Shown: positions 25,687 to 37,892, numbered from the stretch's first letter. The stretch is DNA of 64,000 nt from Haliclystus octoradiatus (GCA_916610825.1 OU744447.1:19251563-19315562); one strand, 5' to 3'. Numbers and translations: made by a program. The notes: generated by a model not told the origin, from the letters alone.

Positions 25687-26632
25687 TACAGTCTACGTGC
25701 AGACTAGAGGCCAGTCTTCCTACGGTATGCATACAGTGTATGTGCAGACTAGACCCCAAACTGTCACAAGTCTACGTACCGTGTACGTGCAGACTAGAGC
25801 CCAGTCTTCCTTTGAACTGCTTACAGTCTACGTGTAGACTGGACCAAAAAATACCAATGGTCTGCATACAGTCTACGTGTAGACTAGACCCAAAATTACC
25901 AACAGTCTTCATACAGGCTACGTAAAGACAAGGGCCCAGTCTCCCCTTTAACAGCATACAGTCTACCTCTAGACTGGACCCAAAAATACCTACCGTCTGT
26001 ATACAGTCTACGTGCAGACAAGAGCCCAGTCTCCCCTTTAACAGCATACAGTCTACGTGTAGACTAGACCCGAAAATACCTACAGTCTGCATACGGTCTA
26101 GGTGCAGACTAGAGCCCAGTCTCCCCTTTAACAGCATACAATCTACAAGTAGACTAGACCCAAAAATACCTACAGTCTGCATACAGTCTACGTGCAGACT
26201 AGAGCCTGGTGTTCCCATGAACTGCATACAGTCTACGTGTAGACTAGACCAAAAACTTCCCAACAGTCTGCATAAAATCTACGTGCAGACTAGAGCCCTG
26301 TCTTCCTAAGATCTTCATATAGTCTGCGTGCAGACTAGACCCCAAACTACCATCAGTCTACGTACAGTCTACGTGCAGATTAGAGCCCAGTCTTCCTTTG
26401 AACTGCAAACAGTCTACGTGTAGACTAGACCCAAAAATACCAACAGTCTGCATACAGTCTATGTGCAGACTAGAGCGCAGTCTTCCTACGGTCTGCGTAC
26501 AGTCTACATGCAGACTAGACATCAAACTATCACCAGTATACGTACATTCTACCTGCAGACTAGAGCACAGCCATTCTACGATCTGCATACAGTCTACAGG
26601 CAGACTAGACCAAAAACTACCATAAATCTACG
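25687..26632. repeat. First domain-2 HOR unit, shortened to 946 bp
   Basis: 21 monomers + 1 bp. Monomers 17 to 22 are absent: monomer 16 (26363-26407) runs into monomer 23, which starts aacagtctacgtg at 26408. Private changes include gctacgtaaagac (25919), acctctagactgg (25967) and gacccgaaaatacc (26068), so this edge unit is more diverged than interior ones. Confidence 0.88.
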
Positions 26633-27848
26633 TACAGTCTACGTGCAGACTAGAGGCCAGTCTTCCTACAGTATGCATACAGTGTATGTGCAGACTAGAC
26701 CCCAAACTGTCACAGGTCTACGTACCGTGTACGTGCAGACTAGAGCCCAGTCTTCCTTTGAACTGCTTACAGTCTACGTGTAGACTGGACCAAAAAATAC
26801 CAATGGTCTGCATACAGTCTACGTGTAGACTAGACCCAAAATTACCAACAGTCTTCATACAGGCTACGTACAGACAAGGTTCCAATCTCCCCTTTAACAG
26901 CATACAGTCTACCTGTAGACTAGACCCAAAAATACCTACCGTCTGTATACAGTCTACGTGCAGACAAGAGCCCAGTCTCCCCTTTAACAGCATACAGTCT
27001 ACGTGTAGACTAGACCCAAAAATACCTACAGTCTGCATACAGTCTAGGTGCAGACTAGAGCCCAGTCTCCCCTTTAACAGCATACAATCTACAAGTAGAC
27101 TAGACCCAAAAATACCTACAGTCTGCATACAGTCTACGTGCAGACTAGAGCCTGGTCTTCCCATGAACTGCATACAGTCTACGTGTAGACTAGACCAAAA
27201 ACTTCCCAACAGTCTGCATAAAATCTACGTGCAGACTAGAGCCCTGTCTTCCTAAGATCTTCATATAGTCTGCGTGCAGACTAGACCCCAAACTACCATC
27301 AGTCTACGTACAGTCTACGTGCAGATTAGAGCCCATTCTTCCTTTGATCTGCATACAGTCTACGTGTCGAGTAAACCCAAAACTACCAACAGTCTGCATA
27401 CAGTCTTCGTGCAGACTAGAGCCCAGTCTCCCCTTTAACAGCATACAATCTACAAGTAGACCAGACCCAAAAATACCTACAGTCTGCATACAGTCTAGGT
27501 GCAGACTAGAGCCCAGTCTTCCTCTGAACTGCATACAGTCTACGTGTTGACTAGACCCAAAATTACCTACAGTCTGCATACAGTCTAGGTGCAGACTAGA
27601 GCCCAGTCTTCCAATGAACTGCATACAGTCTACGTGTAGACTAGACCCAAAAATACCAATAGTCTGCATACAGTCTATGTGCAGACTAGAGCGCAGTCTT
27701 CCTACGGTCTGCGTACAGTCTACATGCAGACTAGACCTCAAACTATCACCAGTATATGTACATTCTACCTGCAGACTAGAGCACAGCCATTCTACGATCT
27801 GCATACAGTCTACAGGCAGACTAGACCAAAAACTACCATAAATCTACG
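26633..27848. repeat. Domain-2 HOR unit, 1216 bp
   Basis: Complete unit with private variants gacaaggttccaatctcccc in monomer 6, cccattcttcctttgatctg in monomer 16, gtcgagtaaaccc in monomer 17 and agtatatgtacattc at the monomer 25/26 join. Confidence 0.92.
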
Positions 27849-29064
27849 TACAGTCTACGTGCAGACTAGAGGCCAGTCTTCCTACGGTATGCATACAGTG
27901 TATGTGCAGACTAGACCCCAAACTGTCACAAGTCTACGTACCGTGTACGTGCAGACTAGAGCCCAGTCTTCCTTTGAACTGCTTACAGTCTACGTGTAGA
28001 CTGGACCAAAAAATACCAATGGTCTGCATACAGTCTACGTGTAGACTAGACCCAAAATAACCAACAGTCTTCATACAGGCTACGTACAGACAAGGGCCCA
28101 GTCTCCCCTTTAACAGCATACAGTCTACCTGTAGACTAGACCCAAAAATACCTACCGTCTGTATACAGTCTACGTGCAGACAAGAGCCCAGTCTCCCCTT
28201 TAACAGCATACAGTCTACGTGTAGACTAGACCCAAAAATACCTACAGTCTGCATACAGTCTAGGTGCAGACTAGAGCCCAGTCTCCCCTTTAACAGCATA
28301 CAATCTACAAGTAGACTAGACCCAAAAATACCTACAGTCTGCATACAGTCTACGTGCAGACTAGAGCCTGGTCTTCCCATGAACTGCATACAGTCTACGT
28401 GTAGACTAGACCAAAAACTTCCCAACAGTCTGCATAAATTCTACGTGCAGACTAGAGCCCTGTCTTCCTAAGATCTTCATATAGTCTGCGTGCAGACTAG
28501 ACCCCAAACTACCATCAGTCTACGTACAGTCTACGTGCAGATTAGAGCCCAGTCTTCCTTTGATCTGCATACAGTCTACGTGTCGACTAAACCCAAAACT
28601 ACCAACAGTCTGCATACAGTCTTCGTGCAGACTAGAGCCCAGTCTCCCCTTTAACAGCATACAATCTACAAGTAGACCAGACCCAAAAATACCTACAGTC
28701 TGCATACAGTCTAGGTGCAGACTAGAGCCCAGTCTTCCTCTGAACTGCATACAGTCTACGTGTTGACTAGACCCAAAATTACCTACAGTCTGCATACAGT
28801 CTAGGTGCAGACTAGAGCCCAGTCTTCCAATGAACTGCATACAGTCTACGTGTAGACTAGACCCAAAAATACCAATAGTCTGCATACAGTCTATTCGCAG
28901 ACTAGAGCGCAGTCTTCCTACGGTCTGCGTACAGTCTACATGCAGACTAGACCTCAAACTATCACCAGTATACGTACATTCTACCTGCAGACTAGAGCAC
29001 AGCCATTCTACGATCTGCATACAGTCTACAGGCAGACTAGACCAAAAACTACCATAAATCTACG
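27849..29064. repeat. Domain-2 HOR unit, 1216 bp
   Basis: Complete unit. Monomer 5 has cccaaaataaccaac, creating a stop in the frame that is open in the other units. Monomer 14 begins taaattctacg. Monomer 24 has ctattcgcagac. Confidence 0.92.
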
Positions 29065-30280
29065 TACAGTCTACGTGCAGACTAGAGGCCAGTCTTCCTA
29101 CGGTATGAGTACAGTGTATGTGCAGACTAGACCCCAAACTGTCACAAGTCTACGTACCGTGTACGTGCAGACTAGAGCCCAGTCTTCCTTTGAACTGCTT
29201 ACAGTCTACGTGTAGACTGGACCAAAAAATACCAATGGTCTGCATACAGTCTACGTGTAGACTAGACCCAAAATTACCAACAGTCTTCATACAGGCTACG
29301 TACAGACAAGGGCCCAGTCTCCCCTTTAACAGCATACAGTCTACCTGTAGACTAGACCCAAAAATACCTACCGTCTGTATACAGTCTACGTGCAGACAAG
29401 AGCCCAGTCTCCCCTTTAACAGCATACAGTCTACGTGTAGACTAGACCCAAAAATACCTACAGTCTGCATACAGTCTAGGTACAGACTAGAGCCCAGTCT
29501 CCCCTTTAACAGCATACAATCTATAAGTAGACTAGACCCAAAAATACCTACAGTCTGCATACAGTCTACGTGCAGACTAGAGCCTGGTCTTCCCATGAAC
29601 TGCATACAGTCTACGTGTAGACTAGACCAAAAACTTCCCAACAGTCTGCATAAATTCTACGTGCAGACTAGAGCCCTGTCTTCCTAAGATCTTCATATAG
29701 TCTGCGTGCAGACTAGACCCCAAACTACCATCAGTCTACGTACAGTCTACGTGCAGATTAGAGCCCAGTCTTCCTTTGATCTGCATACAGTCTACGTGTC
29801 GACTAAACCCAAAACTACCAACAGTCTGCATACAGTCTTCGTGCAGACTAGAGCCCAGTCTCCCCTTTAACAGCATACAATCTACAAGTAGACCAGACCC
29901 AAAAATACCTACAGTCTGCATACAGTCTAGGTGCAGACTAGAGCCCAGTCTTCCTCTGAACTGCATACAGTCTACGTGTTGACTAGACCCAAAATTACCT
30001 ACAGTCTGCATACAGTCAAGGTGCAGACTAGAGCCCAGTCTTCCAATGAACTGCATACAGTCTACGTGTAGACTAGACCCAAAAATACCAATAGTCTGCA
30101 TACAGTCTATGTGCAGACTAGAGCGCAGTCTTCCTACGGTCTGCGTACATTCTACATGCAGACTAGACCTCAAACTATCACCAGTATACGTACATTCTAC
30201 CTGCAGACTAGAGCACAGCCATTCTACGATCTGCATACAGTCTACAGGCAGACTAGACCAAAAACTACCATAAATCTACG
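29065..30280. repeat. Domain-2 HOR unit, 1216 bp
   Basis: Complete unit with ggtatgagtacag (29106), ctaggtacagac (29478), ctataagtagac (29521), cagtcaaggtgcag (30015) and gcgtacattctacatg (30145-30160). The ctaggtacagac, cagtcaagg and gcgtacatt variants recur 19912 bp downstream. Confidence 0.92.
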
Positions 30281-30325
30281 TACAGTCTACGTGCAGACTA
30301 GAGGCCAGTCTTCCTACGGTATGCA
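30281..30325 (+). repeat. Example A-type 45-bp monomer (HOR monomer 1)
   Basis: It begins tacagtctacgtgcagacta and is marked by gaggccagtcttcctacggt. It is the A monomer used here as the start of every domain-2 unit. The pentamer AGTCT or its complement AGACT occurs three times in an A monomer (positions 4, 15 and 27). Confidence 0.92.
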
Positions 30326-30415
30326 TACAGTGTATGTGCAGACTAGACCCCAAACTGTCACAAGTCTACGTACCGTGTACGTGCAGACTAGAGCCCAGTC
30401 TTCCTTTGAACTGCT

Positions 30416-30505
30416 TACAGTCTACGTGTAGACTGGACCAAAAAATACCAATGGTCTGCATACAGTCTACGTGTAGACTAGACCCAAAATTACCAACAGT
30501 CTTCA
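30416..30505. repeat. B-B junction: break in A/B alternation
   Basis: Monomers 4 (gactggaccaaaaaatacca) and 5 (gactagacccaaaattacca, ending cagtcttca) are both B type with no A monomer between them. This single loss makes the unit an odd number of monomers (27). It recurs in the complete domain-2 units examined and is also present in the diverged run at 14043-14357, so it predates the domain-2 amplification. Confidence 0.88.
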
Positions 30506-30640
30506 TACAGGCTACGTACAGACAAGGGCCCAGTCTCCCCTTTAACAGCATACAGTCTACCTGTAGACTAGACCCAAAAATACCTACCGTCTGTATACAG
30601 TCTACGTGCAGACAAGAGCCCAGTCTCCCCTTTAACAGCA

Positions 30641-30685
30641 TACAGTCTACGTGTAGACTAGACCCAAAAATACCTACAGTCTGCA
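30641..30685 (+). repeat. Example B-type 45-bp monomer (HOR monomer 9)
   Basis: It begins tacagtctacgtgtagacta, continues gacccaaaaatacc and ends tacagtctgca. The last 11 bp repeat the first 8 bp of the monomer (tacagtct), so the monomer can be read as 34 + 11 bp. It has an A5 run and is more AT-rich than the A type. Confidence 0.92.
30644..30659. repeat. 16-bp inverted repeat inside B monomers (representative)
   Basis: AGTCTACGTGTAGACT has perfect 7-bp arms (AGTCTAC and GTAGACT) around a GT spacer, at positions 4-19 of the monomer. In the reference unit, monomers 4, 5, 7, 9, 13 and 23 keep perfect arms (monomer 7 has a CT spacer). Many A monomers carry the same element with one arm mismatch (AGTCTACGTGCAGACT). 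The motif therefore recurs along the array at multiples of 45 or 90 bp. It could be a protein-binding site or a cruciform-forming element, or simply an ancestral feature of the monomer; the sequence does not decide. Confidence 0.8.
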
Positions 30686-30820
30686 TACAGTCTAGGTGCA
30701 GACTAGAGCCCAGTCTCCCCTTTAACAGCATACAATCTACAAGTAGACTAGACCCAAAAATACCTACAGTCTGCATACAGTCTACGTGCAGACTAGAGCC
30801 TGGTCTTCCCATGAACTGCA

Positions 30821-30866
30821 TACAGTCTACGTGTAGACTAGACCAAAAACTTCCCAACAGTCTGCA
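30821..30866. repeat. 46-bp monomer carrying the +1 indel (HOR monomer 13)
   Basis: This B monomer reads gaccaaaaacttcccaacag in place of the usual 19 bases and is one base longer than its neighbours. It shifts the reading phase by one base per 1216-bp unit, which is why open frames break near the same place in each copy. The same +1 monomer occurs in domain 1 (for example around 4561-4606 and 7785-7830), so it is older than the split of the two domains. Confidence 0.88.
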
Positions 30867-31496
30867 TAAAATCTACGTGCAGACTAGAGCCCTGTCTTCC
30901 TAAGATCTTCATATAGTCTGCGTGCAGACTAGACCCCAAACTACCATCAGTCTACGTACAGTCTACGTGCAGATTAGAGCCCAGTCTTCCTTTGATCTGC
31001 ATACAGTCTACGTGTCGACTAAACCCAAAACTACCAACAGTCTGCATACAGTCTTCGTGCAGACTAGAGCCCAGTCTCCCCTTTAACAGCATACAATCTA
31101 CAAGTAGACCAGACCCAAAAATACCTGCAGTCTGCATACAGTCTAGGTGCAGACTAGAGCCCAGTCTTCCTCTGAACTGCATACAGTCTACGTGTTGACT
31201 AGACCCAAAATTACCTACAGTCTGCATACAGTCTAGGTGCAGACTAGAGCCCAGTCTTCCAATGAACTGCATACAGTCTACGTGTAGACTAGACCCAAAA
31301 ATACCAATAGTCTGCATACAGTCTATGTGCAGACTAGAGCGCAGTCTTCCTACGGTCTGCGTACAGTCTACATGCAGACTAGACCTCAAACTATCACCAG
31401 TATACGTACATTCTACCTGCAGACTAGAGCACAGCCATTCTACGATCTGCATACAGTCTACAGGCAGACTAGACCAAAAACTACCATAAATCTACG

Positions 31497-32712
31497 TACA
31501 GTCTACGTGCAGACTAGAGGCCAGTCTTCCTACGGTATGCATACAGTGTATGTGCAGACTAGACCCCAAACTGTCACAAGTCTACGTACCGTGTACGTGC
31601 AGACTAGAGCCCAGTCTTCCTTTGAACTGCTTACAGTCTACGTGTAGACTGGACCAAAAAATACCAATGGTCTGCATACAGTCTACGTGTAGACTAGACC
31701 CAAAATTACCAACAGTCTTCATACAGGCTACGTACAGACAAGGGCCCAGTCTCCCCTTTAACAGCATACAGTCTACCTGTAGACTAGACCCAAAAATACC
31801 TACCGTCTGTATACAGTCTACGTGCAGACAAGAGCCCAGTCTCCCCTTTAACAGCATACAGTCTACGTGTAGACTAGACCCAAAAATACCTACAGTCTGC
31901 ATACAGTCTAGGTGCAGACTAGAGCCCAGTCTCCCCTTTAACAGCATACAATCTACAAGTAGACTAGACCCAAAAATACCTACAGTCTGCATACAGTCTA
32001 CGTGCAGACTAGAGCCTGGTCTTCCCATGAACTGCATACAGTCTACGTGTAGACTAGACCAAAAACTTCCCAACAGTCTGCATAAATTCTACGTGCAGAC
32101 TAGAGCCCTGTCTTCCTAAGATCTTCATATAGTCTGCGTGCAGACTAGACCCCAAACTACCATCAGTCTACGTACAGTCTACGTGCAGATTAGAGCCCAG
32201 TCTTCCTTTGATCTGCATACAGTCTACGTGTCGACTAAACCCAAAACTACCAACAGTCTGCATACAGTCTTCGTGCAGACTAGAGCCCAGTCTCCCCTTT
32301 AACAGCATACAATCTACAAGTAGACCAGACCCAAAAATACCTACAGTCTGCATACAGTCTAGGTGCAGACTAGAGCCCAGTCTTCCTCTGAACTGCATAC
32401 AGTCTACGTGTTGACTAGACCCAAAATTACCTACAGTCTGCATACAGTCTAGGTGCAGACTAGAGCCCAGTCTTCCAATGAACTGCATACAGTCTACGTG
32501 TAGACTAGACCCAAAAATACCAATAGTCTGCATACAGTCTATGTGCAGACTAGAGCGCAGTCTTCCTACGGTCTGCGTACAGTCTACATGCAGACTAGAC
32601 CTCAAACTATCACCAGTATACGTACATTCTACCTGCAGACTAGAGCACAGCCATTCTACGATCTGCATACAGTCTACAGGCAGACTAGACCAAAAACTAC
32701 CATAAATCTACG
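31497..32712. repeat. Domain-2 HOR unit, 1216 bp
   Basis: Complete and close to the consensus; monomer 14 begins taaattctacg. This is the variant unit missing from the related block at 49.2-53 kb. Confidence 0.92.
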
Positions 32713-33928
32713 TACAGTCTACGTGCAGACTAGAGGCCAGTCTTCCTACGGTATGCATACAGTGTATGTGCAGACTAGACCCCAAACTGTCACAAGTCTA
32801 CGTACCGTGTACGTGCAGACTAGAGCCCAGTCTTCCTTTGAACTGCTTACAGTCTACGTGTAGACTGGACCAAAAAATACCAATGGTCTGCATACAGTCT
32901 ACGTGTAGACTAGACCCAAAATTACCAACAGTCTTCATACAGGCTACGTACAGACAAGGGCCCAGTCTCCCCTTTAACAGCATACAGTCTACCTGTAGAC
33001 TAGACCCAAAAATACCTACCGTCTGTATACAGTCTACGTGCAGACAAGAGCCCAGTCTCCCCTTTAACAGCATACAGTCTACGTGTAGACTAGACCCAAA
33101 AATACCTACAGTCTGCATACAGTCTAGGTGCAGACTAGAGCCCAGTCTCCCCTTTAACAGCATACAATCTACAAGTAGACTAGACCCAAAAATATCTACA
33201 GTCTGCATACAGTCTACGTGCAGACTAGAGCCTGGTCTTCCCATGAACTGCATACAGTCTACGTGTAGACTAGACCAAAAACTTCCCAACAGTCTGCATA
33301 AATTCTACGTGCAGACTAGAGCCCTGTCTTCCTAAGATCTTCATATAGTCTGCGTGCAGACTAGACCCCAAACTACCATCAGTCTACGTACAGTCTACGT
33401 GCAGATTAGAGCCCAGTCTTCCTTTGATCTGCATACAGTCTACGTGTCGACTAAACCCAAAACTACCAACAGTCTGCATACAGTCTTCGTGCAGACTAGA
33501 GCCCTGTCTCCCCTTTAACAGCATACAATCTACAAGTAGACCAGACCCAAAAATACCTACAGTCTGCATACAGTCTAGTTGCAGACTAGAGCCCAGTCTT
33601 CCTCTGAACTGCATACAGTCTACGTGTTGACTAGACCCAAAATTACCTACAGTCTGCATACAGTCTAGGTGCAGACTAGAGCCCAGTCTTCCAATGAACT
33701 GCATACAGTCTACGTGTAGACTAGACCCAAAAATACCAACAGTCTGCATACAGTCTATGTGCAGACTAGAGCGCAGTCTTCCTACGGTCTGCGTACATTC
33801 TACATGCAGACTAGACCTCAAACTATCACCAGTATACGTACATTCTACCTGCAGACTAGAGCACAGCCATTCTACGATCTGCATACAGTCTACAGGCAGA
33901 CTAGACCAAAAACTACCATAAATCTACG
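32713..33928. repeat. Domain-2 HOR unit, 1216 bp
   Basis: Complete unit with a diagnostic set: aaaaatatctacag in monomer 11 (33194), gagccctgtctcccc in monomer 18, ctagttgcag in monomer 20 and gcgtacattc after monomer 24. Most of the set recurs in the units at 41584, 51409 and 56273. Confidence 0.92.
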
Positions 33929-35144
33929 TACAGTCTACGTGCAGACTAGAGGCCAGTCTTCCTACGGTATGCATACAGTGTATGTGCAGACTAGACCCGA
34001 AACTGTCACAAGTCTACGTACCGTGTACGTGCAGACTAGAGCCCAGTCTTCCTTTTAACTGCTTACAGTCTACGTGTAGACTGGACCAAAAAATACCAAT
34101 GGTCTGCATACAGTCTACGTGTAGACTAGACCCAAAATTACCAACAGTCTTCATACAGGCTACGTACAGACAAGGGCCCAGTCTCCCCTTTAACAGCATA
34201 CAGTCTACCTGTAGACTAGACCCAAAAATACCTACCGTCTGTATACAGTCTACGTGCAGACAAGAGCCCAGTCTCCCCTTTAACAGCATACAGTCTACGT
34301 GTAGACTAGACCCAAAAATACCTACAGTCTGCATACAGTCTAGGTGCAGACTAGAGCCCAGTCTCCCCTTTAACAGCATACAATCTACAAGTAGACTAGA
34401 CCCAAAAATACCTACAGTCTGCATACAGTCTACGTGCAGACTAGAGCCTGGTCTTCCCATGAACTGCATACAGTCTACGTGTAGACTAGACCAAAAACTT
34501 CCCAACAGTCTGCATAAAATCTACGTGCAGACTAGAGCCCTGTCTTCCTAAGATCTTCATATAGTCTGCGTGCAGACTAGACCCCAAACTACCATCAGTC
34601 TTCGTACAGTCTACGTGCAGATTAGAGCCCAGTCTTCCCTTGAACTGCATACAGTCTACGTGTCGACTAAACCCAAAACCACCAACAGTTTGCATACAGT
34701 CTTCGTGCAGACTAGAGCCCAGTCTCCCCTTTAACAGCATACAATCTACAAGTAGACCAGACCCAAAAATACCTACAGTCTGCATACAGTCTAGGTGCAG
34801 ACTAGAGTCCAGTCTTCCTCTGAACTGCATACAGTCTACGTGTTGACTAGACCAAAAATTACCTACAGTCTGCTTACAGTCTAGGTGCAGACTAGAGCCC
34901 AGTCTTCCAATGAACTGCATACAGTCTACGTGTAGACTAGACCCAAAAATACCAACAGTCTGCATACAGTCTATGTGCAGACTAGAGCGCAGTCTTCCTA
35001 CGGTCTGCGTACAGTCTACATGCAGACTAGACATCAAACTATCACCAGTATACGTACATTCTACCTGCAGACTAGAGCACAGCCATTCTACGATCTGCAT
35101 ACAGTCTACAGGCAGACTAGACCAAAAACTACCATAAATCTACG
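33929..35144. repeat. Domain-2 HOR unit, 1216 bp
   Basis: Complete unit with cccgaaactgtc (monomer 2), ccttttaactgct (monomer 3), cagtcttcgtacag (monomer 15/16 join), aaaaccaccaacagtttgca (monomer 17) and gagtccagtc (monomer 20). The accacc and gtttgc variants recur in the units at 52625 and 57489. Confidence 0.92.
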
Positions 35145-36360
35145 TACAGTCTACGTGCAGACTAGAGGCCAGTCTTCCTACGGTATGCATACAGTGTATG
35201 TGCAGACTAGACCCCAAACTGTCACAAGTCTACGTACCGTGTACGTGCAGACTAGAGCCCAGTCTTCCTTTGAACTGCTTACAGTCTACGTGTAGACTGG
35301 ACCAAAAAATACCAATGGTCTGCATACAGTCTACGTGTAGACTAGACCCAAAATTACCAACAGTCTTCATACAGGCTACGTACAGACAAGGGCCCAGTCT
35401 CCCCTTTAACAGCATACAGTCTACCTGTAGACTAGACCCAAAAATACCTACCGTCTGTATACAGTCTACGTGCAGACAAGAGCCCAGTCTCCCCTTTAAC
35501 AGCATACAGTCTACGTGTAGACTAGACCCAAAAATACCTACAGTCTGCATACAGTCTAGGTGCAGACTAGAGCCCAGTCTCCCCTTTAACAGCATACAAT
35601 CTACAAGTAGACTAGACCCAAAAATACCTACAGTCTGCATACAGTCTACGTGCAGACTAGAGCCTGGTCTTCCCATGAACTGCATACAGTCTACGTGTAG
35701 ACTAGACCAAAAACTTCCCAACAGTCTGCATAAATTCTACGTGCAGACTAGAGCCCTGTCTTCCTAAGATCTTCATATAGTCTGCGTGCAGACTAGACCC
35801 CAAACTACCATCAGTCTACGTACAGTCTACGTGCAGATTAGAGCCCAGTCTTCCTTTGATCTGCATACAGTCTACGTGTCGACTAAACCCAAAACTACCA
35901 ACAGTCTGCATACAGTCTTCGTGCAGACTAGAGCCCAGTCTCCCCTTTAACAGCATACAATCTACAAGTAGACCAGACCCAAAAATACCTACAGTCTGCA
36001 TACAGTCTAGGTGCAGACTAGAGCCCAGTCTTCCTCTGAACTGCATACAGTCTACGTGTTGACTAGACCCAAAATTACCTACAGTCTGCATACAGTCTAG
36101 GTGCAGACTAGAGCCCAGTCTTCCAATGAACTGCATACAGTCTACGTGTAGACTAGACCCAAAAATACCAATAGTCTGCATACAGTCTATGTGCAGACTA
36201 GAGCGCAGTCTTCCTACGGTCTGCGTACAGTCTACATGCAGACTAGACCTCAAACTATCACCAGTATACGTACATTCTACCTGCAGACTAGAGCACAGCC
36301 ATTCTACGATCTGCATACAGTCTACAGGCAGACTAGACCAAAAACTACCATAAATCTACG
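35145..36360. repeat. Domain-2 HOR unit, 1216 bp
   Basis: Complete unit near the consensus; monomer 14 begins taaattctacg. It corresponds to the unit at 53841 (offset 18696). Confidence 0.92.
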
Positions 36361-36946
36361 TACAGTCTACGTGCAGACTAGAGGCCAGTCTTCCTACGGT
36401 ATGCATACAGTGTATGTGCAGACTAGACCCCAAACTGTCACAAGTCTACGTACCGTGTACGTGCAGACTAGAGCCCAGTCTTCCTTTGAACTGCTTACAG
36501 TCTACGTGTAGACTGGACCAAAAAATACCAATGGTCTGCATACAGTCTACGTGTAGACTAGACCCAAAATTACCAACAGTCTTCATACAGGCTACGTACA
36601 GACAAGGGCCCAGTCTCCCCTTTAACAGCATACAGTCTACCTGTAGACTAGACCCAAAAATACCTACCGTCTGTATACAGTCTACGTGCAGACAAGAGCC
36701 CAGTCTCCCCTTTAACAGCATACAGTCTACGTGTAGACTAGACCCAAAAATACCTACAGTCTGCATACAGTCTAGGTGCAGACTAGAGCCCAGTCTCCCC
36801 TTTAACAGCATACAATCTACAAGTAGACTAGACCCAAAAGTACCTACAGTCTGCATACAGTCTACGTGCAGACTAGAGCCTGGTCTTCCCATGAACTGCA
36901 TACAGTCTACGTGTAGACTAGACCAAAAACTTCCCAACAGTCTGCA
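36361..36946. repeat. Monomers 1-13 of a disrupted HOR unit
   Basis: Normal order up to the 46-bp monomer 13. Monomer 11 carries cccaaaagtacc (g at 36840), a variant also found at 37832, 38125, 45531 and 60400. Confidence 0.9.
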
Positions 36947-37847
36947 TAAAATCTACGTGCAGACTAGAGCCCTGTCTTCCTAAGATCTTCATATAGTCTG
37001 CGTGCAGACTAGACCCCAAACTACCATCAGTCTACGTACAGTCTACGTGCAGATTAGAGCCCAGTCTTCCTTTGATCTGCATACAGTCTACGTGTCGACT
37101 AAACCCAAAACTACCAACAGTCTGCATACAGTCTTCCTGCAGACTAGAGCCCAGTCTCCCCTTTAACAGCATACAATCTACAAGTAGACCAGACCCAAAA
37201 ATACCAACAGTCTGCATACAGTCTAGGTGCAGACTAGAGCCCAGTCTTCCTCTGAACTGCATACAGTCTACGTGTTGACTAGACCCAAAATTACCTACAG
37301 TCTTCATACAGTCTAGGTGCAGACTAGAGCCCAGTCTCCCCTTTAACAGCATACAATCTACAAGTAGACTAGACCAAAAACTTCCCAACAGTCTGCATAA
37401 AATCTACGTGCAGACTAGAGCCCTGTCTTCCTAAGATCTTCATATAGTCTGCGTGCAGACTAGACCCCAAACTACCATCAGTCTACGTACAGTCTACGTG
37501 CAGATTAGAGCCCAGTCTTCCTTTGATCTGCATACAGTCTACGTGTCGACTAAACCCAAAACTACCAACAGTCTGCATACAGTCTTCCTGCAGACTAGAG
37601 CCCAGTCTCCCCTTTAACAGCATACAATCTACAAGTAGACCAGACCCAAAAATACCAACAGTCTGCATACAGTCTAGGTGCAGACTAGAGCCCAGTCTTC
37701 CTCTGAACTGCATACAGTCTACGTGTTGACTAGACCCAAAATTACCTACAGTCTTCATACAGTCTAGGTGCAGACTAGAGCCCAGTCTCCCCTTTAACAG
37801 CATACAATCTACAAGTAGACTAGACCCAAAAGTACCTACAGTCTGCA
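36947..37847. repeat. Tandem 451-bp duplication of monomers 14-22 region
   Basis: Monomers 14 to 21 are followed by a 22/10 hybrid (37307-37351) and an 11/13 hybrid of 46 bp (37352-37397), after which monomers 14 to 21 and the 22/10 hybrid recur 451 bp later (36947 to 37398). Both copies share sttcctgcagac-type variants such as cagtcttcctgcagac and ataccaacagtctgc. Confidence 0.88.
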
Positions 37848-37892
37848 TACAGTCTACGTGCAGACTAGAGCCTGGTCTTCCCATGAACTGCA

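Larger units (their letters stand above)
30281..31496. repeat. Reference domain-2 HOR unit, 27 monomers, 1216 bp
   Basis: Fully parsed. Monomer 1 starts at 30281 and each following monomer is 45 bp, except monomer 13 (30821-30866), which is 46 bp. Types in order are A B A B B A B A B A B A B A B A B A B A B A B A B A B: 13 A and 14 B. The double B is at monomers 4-5 (30416-30505). Landmarks are taccgtgtacgtgcag at monomer 3, gacaagggcccagtct at monomer 6, tagagcctggtcttccc at monomer 12, cctgtcttcctaagatcttc at monomer 14, tgtcgactaaaccc at monomer 17, gtgttgactag at monomer 21, tagagcgcagtcttc at monomer 24 and ctacaggcagac at monomer 27. Monomer 19 of this copy has a private cctgcag (31127) that also occurs in the units starting at 50193 and 55057. 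Confidence 0.96.

Noticed and set aside
30281-31496. CENP-B box-like motif
   Set aside because: I looked for the TTCG....A..CGGG pattern known from primate alpha satellite and did not find it in the parsed unit; the palindrome reported is unrelated.
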